From: an uncultured Oscillibacter sp.
GTDB lineage: Bacteria > Bacillota > Clostridia > Oscillospirales > Oscillospiraceae
DNA: 6,417 nucleotides
NCBI GenBank assembly: GCA_902476875.1
Contig: CABSFC010000126.1
Location: 1 to 6,417, forward strand
Reading direction: 5' to 3'
Both the position numbers and the translations under genes were made by a program. Under the pieces are notes generated by a model. It was not told the DNA's origin. It did no database searches and was given only the letters and a program-made list of their open reading frames with translations. This document shows, piece by piece, positions 1 to 6,417 of the stretch (its first letter is position 1; each line of letters starts with the position of its first letter).

Positions 1-621
1 AGGGGCGCCAAGTACACCCGCAGCCGCCTGCCGGTGGCCCTGGCCTATCAGGAGGAGGTGCCGGACAAGTCGGCGGCCTTGCGGCGGGAGGCGGCCATCA
101 AGCGCCTGACCCGGCGGGAGAAGCTGGCCCTCATCGCGGAAAAGGAGAGAAATGCCATGACGGAGATGCGGCGGAAGGACCGGCAGATGCCGGAGGAATT
201 CGCGTGGGAAGTGGTGGACAAGTGCGAGTACGCCTTTTTGGCGATGACAGCGGAGGACGGCACGCCCTACGGCCTGCCCGTCACCATCGTCCGGGAGGGC
301 AATGCCGTTTACTTCCACAGCGCCATGGAGGGCCGGAAGACGGCCTGCCTGCGGCGGGCCCCCAGGGTGTGTCTGAGCTGCGTGGGGGATACCCGGGTCC
401 CAGAGGGGAAGTTCACCACGCTGTTTGAATCCGCCGTGGCGTTCGGCACGGCGGCGGAGGTGACGGACGAGGCGGAGAAGATCCACGCCCTGCGCATCCT
501 GTGCCAGCGGCACACGCCGGACAACATGCCGGCCTTCGACAAGGCCATTGCCGCCAGCCTGAAGCGCACGGCCATCTGGAAGATCACCGTGGAGGAGATC
601 ACCGGCAAGGCCAAGCGGTGA
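1..621 (+). CDS. GIY-YIG nuclease domain fused to a NimA-like PNPOx-fold flavoprotein (5' partial)
   Basis: The frame is open from the first base, so the N-terminus lies off the window; 206 residues are visible. Residues 1-47 match the C-terminal half of a small YhbQ-type GIY-YIG domain: a GAKYTRSRLPV segment, then LRREAAIKRL, whose Glu30 (bases 88-90) is in the place of the family's metal-binding glutamate. The GIY and YIG strands themselves are not visible. From Met53 the frame continues into a complete pyridoxamine-phosphate-oxidase-like split barrel of the nitroimidazole-reductase type: MRRKDRQM start, DGTPYGLPV strand, YFHSAMEGRK (104-113) and a terminal ITGKAKR. These folds bind FMN and reduce small substrates; the substrate here is unknown. 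No stop or frameshift separates the halves, so a fusion is the simplest reading. A good Shine-Dalgarno and ATG at 157 could also give the flavoprotein alone. The nuclease part would act on DNA in the cytoplasm. Family assignments are confident; the biological role of the pairing is not known. Confidence 0.85.
   Translation, partial: RGAKYTRSRLPVALAYQEEVPDKSAALRREAAIKRLTRREKLALIAEKERNAMTEMRRKDRQMPEEFAWEVVDKCEYAFLAMTAEDGTPYGLPVTIVREGNAVYFHSAMEGRKTACLRRAPRVCLSCVGDTRVPEGKFTTLFESAVAFGTAAEVTDEAEKIHALRILCQRHTPDNMPAFDKAIAASLKRTAIWKITVEEITGKAKR
142..159 (+). promoter_or_regulatory. Internal ribosome binding site and ATG at the domain boundary
   Basis: Within the open frame, AAGGAGAG (142-149) lies about 8 nt before the ATG at 157-159, exactly where the nuclease-like segment ends and the flavoprotein fold begins. 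The spacing is near ideal, so a separate flavoprotein of about 154 residues could be translated from here. If so, the upstream domain may have been joined by loss of a stop codon, or the gene makes two products. The purine-rich stretch also encodes Glu-Lys-Glu-Arg of the linker, so it may be coincidental. Confidence 0.45.
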
Positions 622-623
622 CG

Positions 624-657
624 AAAAAAAGAACGCCCGGACGGGCGTTCTTTTTTT
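624..657. terminator. Bidirectional intrinsic terminator between convergent genes
   Basis: An 8-bp perfect stem (GAACGCCC at 631-638, GGGCGTTC at 643-650) closes a GGAC tetraloop. It is flanked by seven A's (624-630) and seven T's (651-657), so RNA from either strand has a GC-rich hairpin followed by a U run. It lies just after the stop of the plus-strand gene (619-621) and just past the stop of the minus-strand lipoprotein gene (665-667). It therefore serves both convergent transcripts in a gap of 43 bp. Confidence 0.95.
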
Positions 658-664
658 CGCTCTT

Positions 665-2203
665 TCAGTCCTCCCGCAGGTGGACGGTACAGGCGGGCAG
701 GTCGTAGAAGGGCTCCGCCATGGTGGGGGAGAGGCCCTCCAGCACGTCGGCCTGGATGAGCACGGAGGTGGATTTGAAGCAGACCGGCAAAATCGGCGCC
801 TGGGACTGGACGCGGGCGCACAGAGCCTCCAGCGCGGCGGCCCGGTCCCCGGCGGCGCTGTACGCCGCCAGCAGGTGGTCCGTCTGCGGGTCCGCCCAGC
901 CGCCGTAGTTCAGCGCGCCGTCTGTTGCCAGCAGGGCGCTGACATCCCAGTCGGCGGTGAGCCTGACCTCGCCGTAGAACAGGTCGAACTCCCCGGCGGC
1001 CAGCGCGGCGCTGTACGCCTCCCAGGGCAGCGCCCGGACCTCCGTGGGGACGCCGGCGGCGGTGAAGCTCTCCGCCAGGTAGCCGGCGACGGAGACCTTA
1101 AAACTGTTCTCCGTGTTGACCAGCAGCGTCAATGTCCGCTCCGCCGCGTAGCCGCAGGCGGCCACGGCGGAGGTAAAGGCCTCCAGGGAATAGCGCTCCT
1201 CCAGAGAGGCTGGATACAGCGGCGAGGCCGGGGAGACGGGGAACTGGGCGGCGGCGCCGTGGCCGGACAGGAAGGCACTGACCACGTAGGCGCGGTTGAT
1301 GCCCAGCCCCAGAGCGCGGCGGAGGGCCGCGTTGTCCAGCGGGGCCCGGGCGGTGTTGAAGCCAACGTATTGCAGCATAGTGGTGTTGGCGTCCCGGAAA
1401 CTGGTGTTCCCAATGGCGCTGATGGGCGAGGTGCCGGTCAGGTCGGCGGTGATGAGCTGGACATCGTGGGAGGTGAAGCGGTAGAGCATGGTGTCCTGGT
1501 CGGCGGCCTCCACCAGGGAGACACGGTCCACCGGCTGGCCGTCGCCCTGCCACCAGGACTGGTTGGCCACCAGATAGGCGCCGGACTCCTCCTGGGAGAA
1601 CAGATAGGGGCCGGTGCCCACCGGGGCGGCGTTTTTCTCCGTGCCAGCCTTGACGATGGGCACGTCCAGCAGGGCGGGCAGGCCGGTGTTGGGCGCGGAC
1701 AGGGCGATGGTGACGGCGCCATCCCCGGCGGACACGGCGGTGATCCCGGCCAGCCGGGCCTGGTAGCGCTCCGAGATCCGGGCCCGGTCCAGAGTGGCTT
1801 TCACGTCGGCGGCGGTCAGGGGCGAGCCGTCGGAAAAGGTGACGCCGGAGCGGAGGACAAGGGTGTAGACCGCCGTGGCGGGGTCATAGGTGTAATCGGC
1901 GCACAGCCAGGGCTCCGGCTCGAAGTCCGGCCCCAGCCGGAACAGGCCCTCGCAGATCAGGGAGGACACCACCTGCTGCATTTCGTCGGAGCAGGCGATG
2001 GGGTCCAGGGTGCGGTCCGGCGCGTAGGGCAGGGCAAAGCGCTCCGGCAGAATGGCGCGGCTCTCCGCGGTTTCCTGGCCGCCGGACGGCAGCGGGTTGC
2101 CGACTCCATCCCCGGTGGGAAGCGGCGCTTCCTGCCAGCAGCCGGTCAGCAGGGCCGGGATCAAAAGAGCCGCGCAGAGGCAGCTCAACAGGCGTTTTTT
2201 CAT
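665..2203 (-). CDS. ABC transporter substrate-binding lipoprotein, peptide/nickel family 5
   Basis: A 512-residue lipoprotein that binds a solute (peptides, nickel or similar in this family) outside the membrane and would deliver it to an ABC permease. The N-terminus MKKRLLSCLC is followed by a hydrophobic stretch and the lipobox LLTGC, with the lipidated Cys at 22. A Pro/Gly-rich linker of about 27 residues follows. SBP_bac_5 hallmarks appear in order: SGVTFSDGSPLTAADV (about 119-134), VGTGPYLF (195-202), RRALGLGINRAYV (295-307), a DLFYGEVRLTADWD segment (about 407-420) and PILPVCF near the C-terminus. Length is typical. The Met at 2203 was chosen over a TTG start at 2266 because it begins the signal peptide and has a good Shine-Dalgarno. 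No permease or ATPase gene is adjacent in the window, so the partner and ligand are unknown. It is downstream of pgeF across 118 bp and ends at the shared terminator. Confidence 0.95.
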   Translation of the reverse strand: MKKRLLSCLCAALLIPALLTGCWQEAPLPTGDGVGNPLPSGGQETAESRAILPERFALPYAPDRTLDPIACSDEMQQVVSSLICEGLFRLGPDFEPEPWLCADYTYDPATAVYTLVLRSGVTFSDGSPLTAADVKATLDRARISERYQARLAGITAVSAGDGAVTIALSAPNTGLPALLDVPIVKAGTEKNAAPVGTGPYLFSQEESGAYLVANQSWWQGDGQPVDRVSLVEAADQDTMLYRFTSHDVQLITADLTGTSPISAIGNTSFRDANTTMLQYVGFNTARAPLDNAALRRALGLGINRAYVVSAFLSGHGAAAQFPVSPASPLYPASLEERYSLEAFTSAVAACGYAAERTLTLLVNTENSFKVSVAGYLAESFTAAGVPTEVRALPWEAYSAALAAGEFDLFYGEVRLTADWDVSALLATDGALNYGGWADPQTDHLLAAYSAAGDRAAALEALCARVQSQAPILPVCFKSTSVLIQADVLEGLSPTMAEPFYDLPACTVHLRED

Positions 2204-2217
2204 GCAGACGCTCCTTT
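2201..2217 (-). promoter_or_regulatory. Ribosome binding site and start of the lipoprotein gene
   Basis: On the minus strand AAAGGAG (complement of 2211-2217) is followed by 7 nt and then ATG (2203-2201). This fixes the start at the signal peptide MKKRLL and rejects the 21-residue upstream extension, which has no signal-peptide character. Confidence 0.85.
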
Positions 2218-2230
2218 GACGGAGAAAATC

Positions 2231-2259
2231 GTGAAAATTTCGCGGACGTTGCCTGTAAA
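2231..2259 (-). promoter_or_regulatory. Weak candidate promoter for the lipoprotein gene
   Basis: In the 118-bp gap after pgeF, TTTACA (complement of 2254-2259) matches 5 of 6 bases of a sigma-A -35 box. With a 17-bp spacer it faces TTTCAC (complement of 2231-2236), a poor -10 with 3 of 6 matches. The gap is relatively AT-rich and large enough for its own promoter, but this match alone is not convincing. The lipoprotein gene may instead be read through from pgeF, as I see no clear intrinsic terminator between them. Confidence 0.2.
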
Positions 2260-2321
2260 AGGGCAAAAACCGGGCGGCGTCGATCCTTTAAAAGGGGGGG
2301 CTTTTGCGCGGAAATGGCCGC

Positions 2322-3122
2322 TCAGGCGCGGACGATCATGGCGCCCTGGACGCCCCGGGCCTCGCCCATCTTCCGGTGGGACCAGAAGAGGTCGGGACGG
2401 CAGGCGGTGCAGAGGCCGCAGACGTCGATGTGTTCCGGCAGCAATCCGGCCCGGAGGAGCCACTGGCGGTTCAGCCCCGCCAGGTCCACGTGCCACTTGG
2501 CGCCCCGGGCCTCCAGATACGGCTCCGCCTCCGCGCCCAGGGCGGAACGCATGGCGGCGGGCACGTCGCCGTCGGTCTCAAAGCAGCACTGGCCGATGCA
2601 GGGACCGATGGCGGCCCGGATGTCCGCTGGGTCTGCGCCGTAGACGCGGCCCAGCTCCCGGACGGCTTTCTCCACGATCCCCCCGGCGCAGCCCCGCCAC
2701 CCGGCGTGGATGCCGCCCACGGCGCCGGTCACCGGGTCGTGGAGGAGCAGGATGCCGCAGTCGGCGGAAAAGACCGCCAGCGGCAGATTGGGTTCATTGG
2801 TGATGAGGGCGTCGGCGGTGTAGTCCCGCTCCCGCCACAGGCCCTTTCCGGCGTCGGCGGCGGTGACGGTGCGGACGGTGGTCTCGTGGACCTGCTTGCT
2901 GAGCACCACCCGCTCCACGTCCGCGCCGACGACGGCGCAGAGGCGGCGGTAGTTCTCCCGCAGGGCCTCGGGGCCGTCTCCGCAGCCGGTCCGCAGGTTC
3001 AGGGAATCCCAGGGAGGCCGGGAAACGCCGCCCAAGCGGGTGGAAAAGCCGTGGCGCACGCCCGACAGCCGGGAGGAGGTCAGCCAGGTCAGGCCGTTTT
3101 CTTCATGCGTCTCAAAGGGCAT
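2322..3122 (-). CDS. pgeF: Peptidoglycan editing factor / laccase-domain purine nucleoside enzyme (YfiH/YlmD family)
   Basis: A 266-residue protein of the Cu-oxidase_4 (DUF152, YfiH/LACC1) family. Characterised members act on purine nucleosides (phosphorolysis and adenosine deamination), and E. coli PgeF guards against wrong amino acids in peptidoglycan stem peptides. Which role dominates here cannot be read from the sequence. The predicted Zn-binding active site is intact: His79 in SKQVHE, Cys122 in SADCGILLLHDP and His139 in GGIHAGWRGCAGG. The family motifs IGPCIGQCCFE and CTACRPDLFWSHRK are also present. Length is typical and the protein is cytoplasmic with no signal peptide. The start at 3122 has AAAGGAG on the minus strand about 11 nt upstream, a slightly long spacing; that GGAG could pair with a nearby CTCC in a weak 4-bp hairpin. 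It starts 24 bp after the stop of the small membrane gene, so the two are probably one operon. Confidence 0.95.
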   Translation of the reverse strand: MPFETHEENGLTWLTSSRLSGVRHGFSTRLGGVSRPPWDSLNLRTGCGDGPEALRENYRRLCAVVGADVERVVLSKQVHETTVRTVTAADAGKGLWRERDYTADALITNEPNLPLAVFSADCGILLLHDPVTGAVGGIHAGWRGCAGGIVEKAVRELGRVYGADPADIRAAIGPCIGQCCFETDGDVPAAMRSALGAEAEPYLEARGAKWHVDLAGLNRQWLLRAGLLPEHIDVCGLCTACRPDLFWSHRKMGEARGVQGAMIVRA

Positions 3123-3146
3123 AGGGGAGGATACTCCTTTCAGCAG

Positions 3147-3410
3147 TCAGGGGTTGGAAGGATCGGTGGGCTGGGCCGCGTCCTGGAGGTTGCTCTCCGG
3201 GCTGGAGGGACGATGCGTTCCCCACCACCAGATCGCACCCAGCAAAAACAAAAGGGCGCTTCCATAATAAATTACCGCAAAGCCCGCGGTATTTTGGAAA
3301 AAGAAGTATCCAAAGGTGAGAAGGCCCAGGGAAAAGACCATCAGGCCAATGCCAAACACCATGTTTTTGATGCAGCACAGCAACGCAGAGGTCTCCGAAT
3401 GATTCTGCAT
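3147..3410 (-). CDS. Small two-helix membrane protein of unknown function
   Basis: An 87-residue protein that I do not recognise. Residues 1-15 are polar and include a Cys-Cys pair (12-13). Residues about 17-38 (VFGIGLMVFSLGLLTFGYFFF) form one membrane helix. About 43-63 (GFAVIYYGSALLFLLGAIWWW) form a second, closely spaced helix ending in three Trp. The tail from 64 is hydrophilic, Pro/Ser-rich and slightly acidic. This is a helical hairpin with both ends on the same side of the membrane; there is no cleavable signal peptide or lipobox. Translation support is strong: AAAAAGGAGG on the minus strand lies 7 nt before the ATG at 3410. It sits 82 bp after secA and 24 bp before pgeF. Its codons use T or A at third positions far more than secA (TTT, ATT, TAT, GGA), which may reflect low expression or different ancestry. 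A functional link to secA or pgeF is only inference from position. Confidence 0.8.
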   Translation of the reverse strand: MQNHSETSALLCCIKNMVFGIGLMVFSLGLLTFGYFFFQNTAGFAVIYYGSALLFLLGAIWWWGTHRPSSPESNLQDAAQPTDPSNP

Positions 3411-3427
3411 AATGTTGCCTCCTTTTT
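3408..3427 (-). promoter_or_regulatory. Strong ribosome binding site of the small membrane protein gene
   Basis: Minus-strand AAAAAGGAGG (complement of 3418-3427) ends 7 nt before the ATG (3410-3408). A near-consensus Shine-Dalgarno at ideal spacing is the main evidence that this short gene is real and that its start is correct. Confidence 0.85.
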
Positions 3428-3435
3428 AAACGGAC

Positions 3436-3467
3436 GCCCCCTGCCCTCCGGCAGGAGAACAGGGGGC
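3436..3467 (-). terminator. GC-rich hairpin after secA (weak terminator or processing/attenuation site)
   Basis: GCCCCCTG (3436-3443) is complementary to CAGGGGGC (3460-3467), and inside it CTCC (3446-3449) pairs with GGAG (3454-3457) around a 4-nt loop. In minus-strand RNA the two bases between these helices form G-U wobbles, giving a continuous 14-bp stem. In plus-strand RNA they are C/A mismatches, so the structure is tuned to the secA transcript. It lies 25 nt past the secA stop. The following sequence has only three U's before AAAAAGG, so it is a poor intrinsic terminator; partial termination, 3'-end protection or processing are possible. Confidence 0.6.
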
Positions 3468-3492
3468 ATGTGTTGTATACACACCTGACGGC

Positions 3493-6246
<2,754 letters not shown>

Positions 6247-6257
6247 ATCTCTGAAAC

Positions 6258-6298
6258 TTCCTTTCCGGTTCCTGTTCCCGTTTGGGAGAGGAAAGAAA
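6258..6298 (-). promoter_or_regulatory. secA leader hairpin that can mask the Shine-Dalgarno
   Basis: In minus-strand RNA, TTTCTTTCC (complement of 6290-6298) can pair with GGAAAGGAA (complement of 6258-6266) over 9 bp with one G-U wobble. Inside it TCCC/GGGA (6284-6287 with 6276-6279) forms a 4-bp helix with an AAAC loop, leaving an asymmetric internal loop. The 3' arm contains the purine-rich Shine-Dalgarno of secA, 11 nt before the ATG. The pairing is seen by eye only; its stability was not computed. Confidence 0.4.
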
Positions 6299-6326
6299 CT
6301 AAATCAGCTCATAAAAAAGCAAGGAT

Positions 6327-6355
6327 AGCATACCACAACCGGCCCTGAAATGCAA
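6327..6355 (-). promoter_or_regulatory. Predicted sigma-A promoter of secA with extended -10
   Basis: On the minus strand TTGCAT (complement of 6350-6355) is followed by a 17-bp spacer and TATGCT (complement of 6327-6332), a 4 of 6 match to the -10 box. TGG immediately precedes TATGCT, giving the TGn extended -10 element that compensates for a weak -35. Transcription would start near 6320, giving a leader of about 70-75 nt before the secA ATG. It sits in the most AT-rich stretch of the window. Confidence 0.6.
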
Positions 6356-6394
6356 AGAAAATTGGGGATTTGCGAAAAAAGTTCACAAACGGGG

Positions 6395-6417
6395 GACGGT
6401 TTGACCGGCAAACCGTC
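6395..6417. repeat. Perfect 9-bp inverted repeat at the right edge
   Basis: GACGGTTTG (6395-6403) and CAAACCGTC (6409-6417) are exact reverse complements around a 5-nt ACCGG loop. The arm may extend past the window edge. On the minus strand it lies upstream of the secA promoter. It could be the hairpin of a terminator for the gene beyond the edge, although the nearest T run on that strand is about 14 nt away, or it could be an operator. A third short copy, CAAAC at 6386-6390, could pair alternatively with GTTTG at 6399-6403. Confidence 0.6.

Noticed and set aside
2251..2268. A small inverted repeat (TTGCC/GGCAA on the minus strand) in the gap before the lipoprotein gene
   Set aside because: It is a 5-bp stem with an 8-nt loop and no T run, and it overlaps the candidate -35. 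It is likely chance.
2306..2321. A possible terminator hairpin just after the pgeF stop (GCGG/CCGC)
   Set aside because: It has only 4 bp of stem and no T run on the minus strand, so it is too weak to call.
680..2803. A 707-codon open frame on the plus strand opposite the lipoprotein gene and part of pgeF
   Set aside because: It is in codon register antisense to the lipoprotein gene and has Gly/Arg/Pro-rich low-complexity sequence. The opposite strand holds two well-supported genes, and this frame runs through their intergenic gap.
2304..3488. A 394-codon plus-strand frame opposite pgeF and the small membrane gene
   Set aside because: It is low-complexity translation with no recognisable domain, and it overlaps two minus-strand genes that have good ribosome binding sites.
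6304..6312. A minimal upstream ORF (ATG AGC TGA on the minus strand) in the secA leader
   Set aside because: It has no Shine-Dalgarno; the preceding bases are a U-rich run. A two-codon ORF is expected by chance.

Overview
This is a GC-rich bacterial window with strong AGGAGG-type ribosome binding sites, a Gram-positive style lipoprotein, and a 917-residue SecA that has a C-terminal cysteine motif. The best guess is a high-GC gut Firmicute of the Oscillospiraceae type (the Flavonifractor / Lawsonibacter / Dysosmobacter neighbourhood). That placement is inferred from protein style and base composition, not from a marker-gene search.

Layout. One plus-strand gene enters from the left edge (1-621). 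It encodes the end of a GIY-YIG nuclease domain that runs in frame, with no stop, into a complete NimA-like flavin-binding (PNPOx-fold) domain. It ends at a bidirectional hairpin terminator (624-657), which it shares with the convergent minus-strand genes. All other genes are on the minus strand. In transcription order they are secA (6246-3493), an 87-residue two-helix membrane protein of unknown function (3410-3147), pgeF/yfiH (3122-2322), and an extracellular solute-binding lipoprotein of the peptide/nickel family 5 (2203-665).

Regulation visible in the sequence. secA has a plausible extended -10 promoter (6327-6355). Its leader of about 70 nt can fold so that the Shine-Dalgarno is paired. 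A GC-rich hairpin without a good U tract lies between secA and the small membrane gene. The small gene and pgeF are only 24 bp apart and are probably co-transcribed. A 118-bp gap precedes the lipoprotein gene. A perfect 9-bp inverted repeat sits at the right edge.

How the genes relate. The minus-strand block has an envelope theme: the Sec motor ATPase, a small membrane protein, a factor linked to peptidoglycan precursor fidelity or purine nucleoside chemistry, and a Sec-exported lipoprotein. No ABC permease or ATPase partner for the lipoprotein is in the window. I see no mobile element, CRISPR array, tRNA or rRNA, and no convincing novel system. The items most worth a second look are the GIY-YIG/flavoprotein fusion with its internal start site, the shifted fourth cysteine in the SecA tail, and the secA leader hairpin.
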